This document shows, in pieces, positions 42,968 through 52,423 of a DNA stretch of 64,000 nt. Numbering within the stretch: position 1 is the stretch's first letter; each line of letters starts with the position of its first letter. The notes beneath the pieces were generated by a model, which worked only from the letters and a program-made list of their open reading frames with translations, had not been told where the DNA came from and did not search any database. This DNA comes from Paenibacillus sp. J5C2022 (GTDB lineage Bacteria; Bacillota; Bacilli; Paenibacillales; Paenibacillaceae). The stretch lies in contig NZ_JAOQJC010000003.1 in assembly GCF_025567625.1 (NCBI RefSeq), positions 124,001 to 188,000 on the forward strand. The letters run 5' to 3'. Position numbers and translations under genes: made by a program.

Positions 42968-44323
42968 TTAATATTGATCGTATTTCAAATCCATTGTGGC
43001 AAAGCCGCAAAATTCCGGGAAGGAATGCAACACCTTGTCAATCTCCGCTTGATCATAGCCCATCTTCTTTAGATGCATCTGCTTCGCCTTGCGCTCCACG
43101 GATTGGGCTGTCTCGAAGTCTTCGATATGCTCGAACAGCTTCGCGCCCCATTTCTTGCCGAAATTGACATGAAGCCGCTCATCCGCAATATCGAACTCCG
43201 ACTGGACGGATGACAGCGGATCTCCATGCTCCAGAAAGGCGTCGATCGATTTGCGCTTTTTAATGAATGAACAAGGCTCCATCACCATCGTCAGTGCCGC
43301 ATAAAACTCCGGAAAAGCCGTTTTCATATTTTCCTTTGAAGGCACAGTGCTGGGATGCCAGGAAAATTGCTGCGTCTTGTAGCCCATCTGCTTCAGGCGG
43401 CGAACGCCCATCTGGCTATGGCGCACTTCGTCCCAAGTATGGCGCGCCACATCATAATAGAATGCCATCGGCATGCGCTGAACGCCATAGTAGAGATAGG
43501 TCAGTGTCTCCGCCGCCGACATTTCGCTCGCATTGATGAACACCATATGCTTGACGCTGTCATAGGTTGGGGACTTGGGATCGAACATCGCACTTTTGAA
43601 CTTCGTCAAGTCTACCAATGGGTACAGGGGGTCAATTGCCGCTTTTGGAGGAACGGGACCGGCAGGCCGCTCGACAGAGAAGGCCGGCCATTCGATCGGC
43701 GCATGCTCTTCGGAGCTGTTCATATGCAGCTCCATCGTTAGCCATGTCTCTTCCACATAATCTTGCCATTGATGGAATTGTTCTCTATGCTCCGGATGAT
43801 TCACTGAGGCGAATTGCACATACTCTCTTCCCCATCGCATCAGCTCTTGCCGATTTGTCTCTATATATTTGAAGCGTTCCAGCGTAGGGGCATCCAATAT
43901 CGGGTCCAGCCTGCCGGATAGCCGGGCATAGCGATCATACAGCTTCGTCACGGCCAATTGATAGGACGCAGCGAATGCTTCAATAGAAGGCGCTATCGAT
44001 ATTCTCTGGAATGCTTCTCTTATTGTATCCGGCGTCCACTTCCCGCGTCCCGTACCGGGACCCGGCAGCTCATCCAGACGCTCCTCCAGGAACTTCATAT
44101 GCGTCGTGTGCAGATAAGAGAGCTTGACCAGTTCCCCCTTCTTCTCCCAATCGGGAATGGACGCTACCCAGCCCATGGTCATCCGCGAGCATTCGAATTC
44201 CAGCCAATAGATTCTCCTCAGCAGATTGCCTGTATCGACAGGCCGCAGCATACCGCGACGCTGCTCCTTCTCCTCCTCCAGGAAGCTGTAATCGTTCAAA
44301 TCTACTTCAATTCTCTCCTTCAC
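42968..44323 (-). CDS. Predicted di-iron ferritin-like protein of unknown function
   Basis: A 451-aa, mainly helical, cytoplasmic protein. Two ExxH motifs stand out, EVRH (E299, H302) and ERLH (E382, H385). Helices carrying E272 (MSAAETLTY) and E349 (VMEPCSF) complete a plausible di-iron set of the ferritin-like fold. The N-terminal part (LEFECSRM, LHTTHMKFLEE) may form a second, partial bundle. It recalls the DUF455-type ferritin-like families, but I cannot assign it firmly. The GTG at 44323 is chosen (GGAGG at 8 bases); an ATG at 44359 would give an ATGA overlap with the AraC gene. It is the last gene of the rhamnosidase operon and its role there is unknown. Confidence 0.72.
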   Translation of the reverse strand: MKERIEVDLNDYSFLEEEKEQRRGMLRPVDTGNLLRRIYWLEFECSRMTMGWVASIPDWEKKGELVKLSYLHTTHMKFLEERLDELPGPGTGRGKWTPDTIREAFQRISIAPSIEAFAASYQLAVTKLYDRYARLSGRLDPILDAPTLERFKYIETNRQELMRWGREYVQFASVNHPEHREQFHQWQDYVEETWLTMELHMNSSEEHAPIEWPAFSVERPAGPVPPKAAIDPLYPLVDLTKFKSAMFDPKSPTYDSVKHMVFINASEMSAAETLTYLYYGVQRMPMAFYYDVARHTWDEVRHSQMGVRRLKQMGYKTQQFSWHPSTVPSKENMKTAFPEFYAALTMVMEPCSFIKKRKSIDAFLEHGDPLSSVQSEFDIADERLHVNFGKKWGAKLFEHIEDFETAQSVERKAKQMHLKKMGYDQAEIDKVLHSFPEFCGFATMDLKYDQY

Positions 44324-44355
44324 GCTTATCGCCTCCATATGATGTCGAACGGCCG

Positions 44356-44748
44356 TCATCTCCCGCTCTTCATCATGAGCTTGTATTCCCCCGGCGTCAT
44401 GCCTGTCGCCTCCTTGAAGCTCCTTATGAAGTGAGGGGAATGGTTAAAGCCTGTACGGCAAGCAATCTCCGCAATCGTAAGCTCCTCCATTAGCAGCAGC
44501 CGCTTCGATTGCCTTATCCGCTCCAGCATCAAGTATTGATAGGGCGTGTACCCCGTACACAGTTTGAATATTTTGTACATATAAGATCTGGAGACATAGA
44601 ACTGCTCTGCCAGAACCGACATCTCCATCCCTTCGCAGCAATGCTCCATAATATACGCCCTCATCCCTGCGCATATATCACGCATCTCGGACGAAGCTCG
44701 TTCCGTACGGACGGCGGATTCCTGTGCGCTATCTATCAGTGCTCTCAT
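44356..44748 (-). CDS. Stand-alone AraC-type DNA-binding domain protein
   Basis: A 130-aa protein that is essentially just the AraC double helix-turn-helix: LAEQFYVSRSYMYKIFKLC as first unit and IAEIACRTGFNHSPHFIRSFKEATG as second, preceded by about 30 residues. No receiver, sugar-binding or membrane domain is present. It would bind DNA constitutively or with a partner. The ATG at 44748 (GAGG 8 bases upstream) is preferred over one that overlaps the previous gene by 25 bases. It lies 5 bases after the PLP-enzyme gene. It may be a truncated regulator or a MarA/SoxS-like small regulator. Confidence 0.85.
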   Translation of the reverse strand: MRALIDSAQESAVRTERASSEMRDICAGMRAYIMEHCCEGMEMSVLAEQFYVSRSYMYKIFKLCTGYTPYQYLMLERIRQSKRLLLMEELTIAEIACRTGFNHSPHFIRSFKEATGMTPGEYKLMMKSGR

Positions 44749-44753
44749 TGCCT

Positions 44754-45929
44754 CTACCTCAGCGAACCCTTCATCCATTGATGCAGACCCCGATCCAGAT
44801 CGTCCATAATGGAATCTGCATGCTCGAGGCCCACCGATATTCGGATTAATCCCGGGGGAATGCCTGTCGCTTCCGTCGCTTCCGGCTTCATCCCTGCACC
44901 GGGATAATTCATAAGGCTCTCGAAGCCGCCCCAGCTTGGACCGACCTCGAATACCCGCATCGCTCGGGCCATCGCTGTAATATCTCTTGTCGCTCCCTCA
45001 CTTGGAATAAAGCTCATCAATCCGCTATAGCCGGACATCTGCTTCTGCCCCAGCTCATACTGGGGATGCTCCTCCAATCCGGGATAGAACACTTTCTCTA
45101 CATGCGGATGCTCCTTCAGAAACCGGGCAATGCGAAGCCCATTCTCCGCATGCCTGGCCATTCGCAACGGCAAGGTGCGCAGCCCCCTCGTCAGCAGCCA
45201 TGCCTGATGCGGGTCCATAATGGCGCCATACATGCCCCGTTCATTGACCTGAATCGATTGGATGCTCTCTTCCGATGCGACAAGCATGCCGCCAATGAGA
45301 TCGCTATGCCCGCCCATATACTTGGAAGCGGAATGAACTACGATATCAATGCCCAGTTGCAGCGGGTTCTGATAGAGCGGCGTAGCCCACGTATTGTCTA
45401 CAATCGTTGCGATCCCCTTGCTTCTCGCCAGCTGCGCTATCCCACTCAGATCCTGCATCGAGAACACATTGGATACTGGACTCTCCAGATAGAAGAGCTT
45501 CGTGTCGGGACGAATCGCCTCCTCGAACTGCTCTACACAATCACCGGGGACAAATGTGCTCTTCACTCCCAGCTTTCGCAAGTAAGATCCAATAAATGTG
45601 CGGGCCGGCGCGTATAAGCTATTCAAGGATACAATATGGCAATCCTTCTCTATCACATGCATAATCGCCGCCGTGATCGCCGCCATGCCGGAGGAGAAGG
45701 CCAGCGCGCACTCCCCGCACTCCAATGCAGCCGTCTTCCGCTCCGCCAGCTCCAGCGTAGGATTGGACATGCGGGTGTAAGTATACCCGTGGTTTTTCGT
45801 CTTGCGGGTAAATAGAGTGTTCTGAAAGATAGGGGGAACGATGGCCCCTTCATAACGATCATAGTCGTCTCCCCAATGTGCGCAAATATCTTCCTTCCTC
45901 CACTTGGCAAGGTCATCCTTGACATCCAT
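44754..45929 (-). CDS. PLP-dependent Cys/Met metabolism (trans-sulfuration) enzyme
   Basis: A 391-aa enzyme of the cystathionine gamma-synthase/beta-lyase/methionine gamma-lyase family. The PLP Lys is K203 in HSASKYMGGHSD, D178 in VDNTWATP would contact the pyridine nitrogen, and YTRMSNPT (R53) is the phosphate-binding segment. Family members make or break C-S bonds on the gamma or beta carbon of amino acids. The exact reaction cannot be read from the sequence. The start at 45929 has GGGAG 9 bases upstream. It sits between a rhamnosidase and an AraC gene in a sugar operon, an unexpected context for sulfur amino-acid metabolism. Confidence 0.88.
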   Translation of the reverse strand: MDVKDDLAKWRKEDICAHWGDDYDRYEGAIVPPIFQNTLFTRKTKNHGYTYTRMSNPTLELAERKTAALECGECALAFSSGMAAITAAIMHVIEKDCHIVSLNSLYAPARTFIGSYLRKLGVKSTFVPGDCVEQFEEAIRPDTKLFYLESPVSNVFSMQDLSGIAQLARSKGIATIVDNTWATPLYQNPLQLGIDIVVHSASKYMGGHSDLIGGMLVASEESIQSIQVNERGMYGAIMDPHQAWLLTRGLRTLPLRMARHAENGLRIARFLKEHPHVEKVFYPGLEEHPQYELGQKQMSGYSGLMSFIPSEGATRDITAMARAMRVFEVGPSWGGFESLMNYPGAGMKPEATEATGIPPGLIRISVGLEHADSIMDDLDRGLHQWMKGSLR

Positions 45930-45955
45930 GACCGCTCGCTCCCTTCCCAATCCGT

Positions 45956-48808
45956 TCATCGCAGTCTGTCTATCGTCACTTCCCAGCCCGCTTCATGCGC
46001 GGCTGCATCGTCGACCTCGATCGCTTCCGGCACGCTTATCCGCATCACTCGCTGCATCCCTTCCTTGCTCCAGCATACATCGATGCGCCCGAGGGGCGTC
46101 GGAATCGCCCCCTCCGCCCAGCTTAGTTCCGTCTCCGGCGGCTTCACCCTGATCGCCTTGAATCCATCCTCGATCCTCTCCACGCCTAACAAGTACTTCC
46201 CCGTCACATAAGCAGGCGCCGCGGACCATGCATGAGCGAAGCTCCGCGTGGCTGGATACGTCTCCCATGCAGTCGTCGAGCCTTGCCGAACCATGCCTCC
46301 CCATACGTTGCGGATACGCTCCAGTATGCAATCCAGCCTCCCCATGTTATGCCAGGCTTCGAACAGATAGAACGACATGAATGGAGAGCTGATTGGCACC
46401 CACTCCTTCGGCGGATGTACGATTCGCTCTTCCACACAGGAACGCTGCTCTTCGCTGAGCGCTTCGAATAGATAGAGCAGCACATGCGTCTGTTGACTGA
46501 AGGTGGATGAATATTCGCCCGATCGATAGCGTCCGTCTACGAATGCTTCCTGCTCGGCATCCCATAGATGCTCGCCCAGCGCCTTCCTCATCCGCTCCAT
46601 CAGTCCGCTCCACTTCCGGGCTTCTTCTGTATAGCCCAGCCCTTCCGCCAGCTCTGCCGCTATCCCGCAGCAATACGCCAGGACGCCATGCTGGGCTGTG
46701 CCGACCCCGACCGCCGGGATATCCATATCCGCCCAATCGATCAGATTCCATGAGCTGATATCGAACAGATCGTCATCATTCAGGAATTCGCAATACGCCT
46801 CAAGCACTCTTGCGAATTCGGGATATACAGCTTGCCGGAAGCCGGCATCTCCGCTATAGGCGAAATAATCCTTGCAAGCGATCATCCAGCTGAACGTCCA
46901 CATCGGGATGACCGATTGCCAGTCGGTAGGCAGACACGACAGCAGCAGTCTGCTCTGGTCCTGCGATCGGGGGACCATCTCCAGACAATGCTTCACCAGC
47001 TCGTAAGAGCCGAACAAGTAATAATTGACCAGGGCGCTTACTCTGCAATCCCCTACCCAGAACACGCGCTCATAAGTGGGACAGTCGACGAACGTATCCT
47101 CCGTGCATACTTCCGAGGTATGTCTGCATATTTCCCATATATCGTTCAGCAGCGGGTCCGAGCAGCGGAAGACAGCCTGATTCGTCACCGGATAGCCGGA
47201 CTGCTCAACGGCGATACGATACAAGGACAGCGGCCCGATCTGCCGGCGCACCGCTATCATCAAATACCGGAAGCCCATTCTCGACAAGCTCTTATAGCTT
47301 TGCCGACCGTCACGGGCAGTGTACCGGAAAGCATTGTTCAAGCCGGACGTGTATCGAATACGGCCATCCACTATCGCTTCAAATCCGTATATATCCAGTA
47401 CGGTGCCGGCGTCCGCTTCGAGCTCCAGCATGACTTGGCCGACGTACAGCTTCCCGAAGTCGATCACGTACTCCCGGTCCCCTCCAAGCTCGGGAACGGG
47501 AATAATCGTCGGATACGCATGGCTGTACAGCATTCTCTCCTGCTCCCGATGAATGGCATAGGCAGCAAGCACACGCTTGCGCAGCATAAGCGAATAGATC
47601 ATCATGTTGTCCATTACGCTTGTCGCCGGCACCGTCTTCGCCTCTTCACGATAACGCTGAAGCATCTGCACCGAGTTCACGCTTCCGGCCTCCAGGAAGG
47701 CGGGCAGCTCCTTATGGAGTCCGCTCCGCTTCTCCACTCCGCCATATACCGGCTCATAGCCGTCGGCTATCACTTCTATGACCTGGAAGGGACCCAGCGT
47801 GACGAAGGGGGAAGCCCCCTCCTCCGGCAGAGAAGAGAAGGGATGCTTGAACGAAAGCTCCATATCGAAGTCCCATTCCATGTGACTGATGACATCGTTG
47901 TAGACGCCTCCCAGTTCCACAAGAAGCATATGCTCTCCCTTCTTCAGCAGCAGTTCGTCACCGGGCATATGCCACTTGTCATTGATCTTGAATCTCCCCT
48001 GCAAGCCATTCCAGGGTGAGTGGGCGAACTGCAGACACCCTCTTGCATCCTGCTTCGCTACAATGACCGTAGCGAAGTAACCGGTGAATATCTTCGCGCT
48101 TGCATCCCGGTTGCCGGGGAAGAACTGCTCCCGCATATTGACGGAGACGACCTTCTGCAGCGGCTTCACTTCTGAATGGGATAAGAGTTGCCCGGGATAG
48201 ACGATCCGCTTGCCGAACGGCTCAATCACGCGGGGATGCAGCTCACTCCACACGCCCTCTCCGCCGCGGCATAGAGGTACGGCTTGCTCCCAGTGCGCAT
48301 CGTCATAATTGCCATCGGTCCACTTCTCCGTCCAGCGCCTGGCATCGTACACTTCCAGCCACCCGATATTGACGTTGCGCTTCACGACGTTCCGCTCATA
48401 ACCTTCATGCTTGTACGCCTTCCAGCCTTCATCCGTAGCATACACGCTGTTATGGCCTTCACTGTCCGTTATATCAAGCTGAACAATCAGCCCTGCTCGA
48501 TTCTCTACATACTGATAGTTGGAATGACCGTAATGCCATACGCTAACCGCAATTGTGTTCACACCTTGGCGCAGCAGCTGCGCCACTGCATATTGCTCGT
48601 AATACCAGTGATTCGAGGTTGACCGTATAGGCCCTTCTCCCGCTTCCGTTCCATTCACCCATAACTTGAAGCAAGTATCGGCGCTTATGCGCAATTCCGC
48701 CGAGGCGATTGACTTTCTATCCCATTCGAACGTGTGACGGAAGCAGACATGCGCATTTATGGGCCTCGCTTCTTCGTCGATCCAGATCCAATCCGCCTTC
48801 CAGTCCAT
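45956..48808 (-). CDS. Alpha-L-rhamnosidase, family GH78
   Basis: A 950-aa enzyme that removes terminal alpha-L-rhamnose. The N-terminus has the beta-sandwich typical of bacterial rhamnosidases (DWKADWIWIDEEARP, WVNGTEAGEGP). The (alpha/alpha)6 catalytic barrel spans about 545-870, with the conserved acidic segment EDTFVDCPTYERVFWVGD (about 575-592) and the C-terminal signature SFAHAWSAAPAY (about 855). A C-terminal beta domain follows. There is no signal peptide, so it acts in the cytoplasm on imported rhamnosides. GGGGAGGG lies upstream of the ATG. It follows the binding-protein gene by 31 bases and is co-transcribed with the transporter. It is the clearest clue to substrate in this operon. 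Confidence 0.9.
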   Translation of the reverse strand: MDWKADWIWIDEEARPINAHVCFRHTFEWDRKSIASAELRISADTCFKLWVNGTEAGEGPIRSTSNHWYYEQYAVAQLLRQGVNTIAVSVWHYGHSNYQYVENRAGLIVQLDITDSEGHNSVYATDEGWKAYKHEGYERNVVKRNVNIGWLEVYDARRWTEKWTDGNYDDAHWEQAVPLCRGGEGVWSELHPRVIEPFGKRIVYPGQLLSHSEVKPLQKVVSVNMREQFFPGNRDASAKIFTGYFATVIVAKQDARGCLQFAHSPWNGLQGRFKINDKWHMPGDELLLKKGEHMLLVELGGVYNDVISHMEWDFDMELSFKHPFSSLPEEGASPFVTLGPFQVIEVIADGYEPVYGGVEKRSGLHKELPAFLEAGSVNSVQMLQRYREEAKTVPATSVMDNMMIYSLMLRKRVLAAYAIHREQERMLYSHAYPTIIPVPELGGDREYVIDFGKLYVGQVMLELEADAGTVLDIYGFEAIVDGRIRYTSGLNNAFRYTARDGRQSYKSLSRMGFRYLMIAVRRQIGPLSLYRIAVEQSGYPVTNQAVFRCSDPLLNDIWEICRHTSEVCTEDTFVDCPTYERVFWVGDCRVSALVNYYLFGSYELVKHCLEMVPRSQDQSRLLLSCLPTDWQSVIPMWTFSWMIACKDYFAYSGDAGFRQAVYPEFARVLEAYCEFLNDDDLFDISSWNLIDWADMDIPAVGVGTAQHGVLAYCCGIAAELAEGLGYTEEARKWSGLMERMRKALGEHLWDAEQEAFVDGRYRSGEYSSTFSQQTHVLLYLFEALSEEQRSCVEERIVHPPKEWVPISSPFMSFYLFEAWHNMGRLDCILERIRNVWGGMVRQGSTTAWETYPATRSFAHAWSAAPAYVTGKYLLGVERIEDGFKAIRVKPPETELSWAEGAIPTPLGRIDVCWSKEGMQRVMRISVPEAIEVDDAAAHEAGWEVTIDRLR

Positions 48809-48839
48809 CGCTATCCCTCCCCTTGAACGGATAGATCGT

Positions 48840-50486
48840 CTACTTGATTCGGCCGATTTCCTTCAAGCCTGCGGTAACCTCTTCATCGTATGTGGGACCG
48901 CCGATCTTCTCCCATTTGTCCAACATGCTGTCATAAGCCGCATCGAAATCCTTGGCAATGATGACTTTAGAGATTTCTTCGTACAGCATACTCTCCAAGG
49001 CGCTCATATTCTTCTCGCTGAATGGGCGCTCATTCGTCAAGGTCGGCAGATAAGTCCCGTACTTCTCCATTATTTCACGATATTCCACCACTTTCCTTGC
49101 GAATGTCTCTCCCTTGTCCCGATATTGGATCAAGGCTACGTCCGACGGATACCAAGGCAATCCCAGGCTCATAATCTGCAGATCGGCAGAATACCACTTA
49201 ATATCCTTCTCCTTCTTCTCCGCATCCGTGACGATTCTTACGCCCTGCTCTATCGTGTAGTGTTCGTCTTCGAAGCCGTCATTCAGCGTCACCTGAACGT
49301 CCGGATCAGACATCCAGTTCAAATACTTGATGACAGCGTCCGTCTTGTCCTTGCTCGTCTTCGGAACCATAATGAACATGCCATACGGAGCTCCGACACT
49401 CGTCATTTGCGCGCCATCCGGCGCGATGAACGGCTCTACCGTCACCCAGTCCACTTCCGGAATCTGCTCCTTCATCTTCAAGTCAAGATTGTAGGCAATC
49501 TCATTGGAGTCGACGAAGCCTACATAACCGGCCAGCACATTCTCCGTATGCTTCTGCGAGTTCACATCGGTTAAGAATTCCTTCGGAATGAGCCCTTCCT
49601 TGTACAGCTTGTTCATGAATTGGAAGTGATTGCGTCCTTCAGGCGTTGTAATGGCAGATCGGTATTGACCATCCACGATGTTGCCGGAAGCAAAATACAA
49701 TTGCGTACCGGGGCCCTCATTGTCGATACCGGCGCCGTAAGTCGTGCCGAACATAAAGCCTTTGGCCCCCTGGCCAAGCGCCGGGATGGAATAAGGAATG
49801 ACCTTGTCCTTGCCTACTCCTCCGGGGTCCTGCTCCTTGAACACCTGCAACACCTCATACAGCTCATCCAACGTTGTCGGCACGGCAAGTCCCAGCTTAT
49901 CCAGCCAGTCCTTGCGGATGCTCATGGCCGGCCCTGCCTTGTTCGGCTTCTTCGCCATGACCGCATAGCGCTTGCCGTCATAGGTTCCGACCGCTTCCAT
50001 CGCTTCCTTGTTGTTGATCATGATATCCTGCCCGAACTTCTGAATCGATTCATCCAGAGGTGCCAGGCCGCCTTGCGAAGCGAACTTCAAGAAGGTGTTC
50101 AGGTCGTAGGTGAGGATGACATCGGGCGCTGTGCCGGATGCCATCCATGCACTCAGCTTGGCGGATTCCTCGGAACGCGGCAGCGGAACGTATTCGACTG
50201 CAATGCCAAGCCCCGCTACTTCTTCGTTTATCCAGCGAGTCATAATCGTATCCGTAATTTTCTGCCCTTCGGGCGCATTGCCGCGCTCCCAGATCGATAC
50301 TTTAATCGTCTCCGTCTTTTGCGGCTCCTCTGCCTTCGTTTCGTTGCTTTTGCCGCTTTCGCTCTGTCCCGTGCCGCCGGTTGCCGCAGGCTCCTCCGCA
50401 TTTTTATTGCCGGAGCATCCTGCCAGAGCAGCCAATATGAGCATCATAACCAATACCACTGCTGTCAGCTTATGCATTCTTCTCAT
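48840..50486 (-). CDS. Sugar ABC transporter substrate-binding lipoprotein, LplA type
   Basis: A 548-aa extracellular solute-binding protein. It has a lipoprotein signal with lipobox ALAGC (Cys24), a charged linker rich in Glu/Lys/Gly, and a large binding domain beginning IKVSIWERGNAPEG. It is encoded 24 bases after the second permease and 31 bases before the GH78 gene. The bound ligand is therefore probably a rhamnose-containing oligosaccharide (inference from context). Confidence 0.92.
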   Translation of the reverse strand: MRRMHKLTAVVLVMMLILAALAGCSGNKNAEEPAATGGTGQSESGKSNETKAEEPQKTETIKVSIWERGNAPEGQKITDTIMTRWINEEVAGLGIAVEYVPLPRSEESAKLSAWMASGTAPDVILTYDLNTFLKFASQGGLAPLDESIQKFGQDIMINNKEAMEAVGTYDGKRYAVMAKKPNKAGPAMSIRKDWLDKLGLAVPTTLDELYEVLQVFKEQDPGGVGKDKVIPYSIPALGQGAKGFMFGTTYGAGIDNEGPGTQLYFASGNIVDGQYRSAITTPEGRNHFQFMNKLYKEGLIPKEFLTDVNSQKHTENVLAGYVGFVDSNEIAYNLDLKMKEQIPEVDWVTVEPFIAPDGAQMTSVGAPYGMFIMVPKTSKDKTDAVIKYLNWMSDPDVQVTLNDGFEDEHYTIEQGVRIVTDAEKKEKDIKWYSADLQIMSLGLPWYPSDVALIQYRDKGETFARKVVEYREIMEKYGTYLPTLTNERPFSEKNMSALESMLYEEISKVIIAKDFDAAYDSMLDKWEKIGGPTYDEEVTAGLKEIGRIK

Positions 50487-50510
50487 TCGAATTCCCCCTC
50501 ATTCCTATTT

Positions 50511-51419
50511 TCATCCCTTAACAGAACCAATCATGACACCCTTAACGAAATACTTCTGCAGCCAAGGATATATGAACAGAATTGGCACTGTGGAATAAAC
50601 GATGGTCGCCGCCTTCAACGATTCCTGAATCAACTCCAGGCCGAACTCCTCCTGCAATGTCTCCATCGAGGTGTCCATCTGTGACAACAGCAATATATTC
50701 CTCAGCTTCACCTGCAGCGGATACAGATCCGGATTATCAATATACAGAACGGCAGAGAAATAACTGTTCCAGTGGCTGACGGCATAGAACAAGCCGATCG
50801 TCGCCAGCGCCGCCTTCGACAGCGGCAGAACGAACAACATAATGAAGCGGATATTGCCGCAGCCGTCGACCGTGGCCGACTCCCGTATCTCTTCCGGCAG
50901 ACTCCGGAAGAAGGACATCATAATAAATACATAGAAAGCGTTAACAAGTCCGGGAACAATAAGCGCCCATAGCGTATCCAGCATGCCGAGCTCCTTCACC
51001 AGCAGGAAGGAAGGGATCATGCCGCCGGAGAACAGCATCGTAATAAGAATGAAATTAATGACCGGCACTCGGCCCTTCAAGTCTCTTCTCGACAACGGAT
51101 ACGCGGTTATGACCGTGAAGAGAAGATTAAGCAGCGTCCCCGCCACGGCGAGAAACACCGTTACCAGCAGAGAGCGAAATATAATGTTATCAATCAACAC
51201 CGCTTTCATCGCATCAAGCTGGAAATCGACAGGCCAGATGAATACTTGCCCGGTCTGAATCGCATATTCACCGCTGAAAGCAGTCGCGAACTGATTGAGG
51301 AACGGGAACACGCATATAAATACGAAAAAACTAATCAAGCTGTAATTGCCTATCGTGAAGGCAATGTCTCCCCTGCGGGAGCTGCTGGCGAAGCGCGGTC
51401 TGCCCCCCTTTCCTACCAT
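50511..51419 (-). CDS. Sugar ABC transporter permease, LplC/YtcP type
   Basis: A 302-aa permease with six membrane helices, the EAA loop ESATVDGCGNIRFIMLFVLP and the C-terminal KGVMIGSVKG. It overlaps the stop of the LplB-type gene by 7 bases (ATGGTAG), the same arrangement as at 24889-24895. GGAGGG lies 7 bases before the ATG. Confidence 0.93.
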   Translation of the reverse strand: MVGKGGRPRFASSSRRGDIAFTIGNYSLISFFVFICVFPFLNQFATAFSGEYAIQTGQVFIWPVDFQLDAMKAVLIDNIIFRSLLVTVFLAVAGTLLNLLFTVITAYPLSRRDLKGRVPVINFILITMLFSGGMIPSFLLVKELGMLDTLWALIVPGLVNAFYVFIMMSFFRSLPEEIRESATVDGCGNIRFIMLFVLPLSKAALATIGLFYAVSHWNSYFSAVLYIDNPDLYPLQVKLRNILLLSQMDTSMETLQEEFGLELIQESLKAATIVYSTVPILFIYPWLQKYFVKGVMIGSVKG

Positions 51420-52375
51420 AGGCCTTCCCTCCCCATCTTGCGTACGGTGTAGTTGGCGCCGAGAATCAGGATAAGATTGATTAGCGACTGAACGGTATCC
51501 ACAGCCGTCGTGATGCTGAAGTTGCCCTGTACGATGCCGTAGGAATAAATAAAGGTGGAGATCACCTGCGAAATATCCAGAACGATAGGGTTCTGCAGCG
51601 CAAAAATATGCTCAAAGCCGATCGTCGTCAAGTTGCCGATGTTAATAATAAGCAGAATAAGAATCGTCGGCATGATGCCTGGAATCGTAATATGAATAAT
51701 TCGCTTTAATCGCCCGGCTCCGTCAATCTCTGCCGATTCATACAACGCAGGGTCGATTGAGGTCATGGCCGCCAAGTACAGAATCGTCCCCCATCCCGCG
51801 CTTGCCCATATCCCGGAACCGACATAGGAGGCAACCCACCAGAAGGGCTCGATCATAAAATAGATTTCCTCTAGACCCGCTTTCCTCAGCACTTCATTCA
51901 CGATTCCATAACTTGGAGAAAGTACGTTGTAGACGATGCCACCCAGAATAATCCATGACATGAAATGAGGCACATACAGCAAGGACTGCGACACTCTCTT
52001 AAACCACTTCAGCCTGATCTCGTTCAGCAAGATTGCCAATAGTATCGGGGCGGGGAATCCGAATACCAGCGACCAGATGTTCAGCATGATGGTATTCTGA
52101 ATTATCTTCCAAAAATTAGGGAGATGGAACATTTCGCGAAAATACGCTAATCCCGCCCATTCGCTCCCCCACAAACCCGTAAACATGTTGTAATCCTTGA
52201 AAGCGATAATATATCCCGCCATCGGTATGTAGCGAAAAACGGCAAAGAAGACGATACCGGGAATGAGCAATAAATACAGGTCGTAATTTTTCGCCCATTC
52301 GCGCTGAATCGCCTTCCGCCTCGGCGCTTTCGACGGGACGACGGATACCTCTGTCAACTTGGCATCCCGACTCAT
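51413..52375 (-). CDS. Sugar ABC transporter permease, LplB type
   Basis: A 320-aa permease with six membrane helices, FRYIPMAGYIIAFKDY, the EAA loop LYESAEIDGAGRLKRIIHI and the GLW C-terminus. It is first in a seven-gene operon that ends at 42968. The ATG at 52375 has GGGGG 8 bases upstream; a GTG three codons earlier is less well placed. A TATAAT and a cre-like site lie in the 128-base gap after the regulator gene. Confidence 0.93.
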   Translation of the reverse strand: MSRDAKLTEVSVVPSKAPRRKAIQREWAKNYDLYLLLIPGIVFFAVFRYIPMAGYIIAFKDYNMFTGLWGSEWAGLAYFREMFHLPNFWKIIQNTIMLNIWSLVFGFPAPILLAILLNEIRLKWFKRVSQSLLYVPHFMSWIILGGIVYNVLSPSYGIVNEVLRKAGLEEIYFMIEPFWWVASYVGSGIWASAGWGTILYLAAMTSIDPALYESAEIDGAGRLKRIIHITIPGIMPTILILLIINIGNLTTIGFEHIFALQNPIVLDISQVISTFIYSYGIVQGNFSITTAVDTVQSLINLILILGANYTVRKMGREGLW

Positions 52376-52423
52376 TTTGTCCACCCCCTGATCTGCTGGC
52401 TATATCCTTATTTAATCAGGTTT

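Noticed and set aside
46832-48019. 395-aa plus-strand ORF
   Set aside because: It is antisense to the GH78 rhamnosidase, whose motifs are clear.
49620-50684. 354-aa plus-strand ORF
   Set aside because: It is antisense to the binding-protein and permease genes and shows no domain or ribosome binding site.
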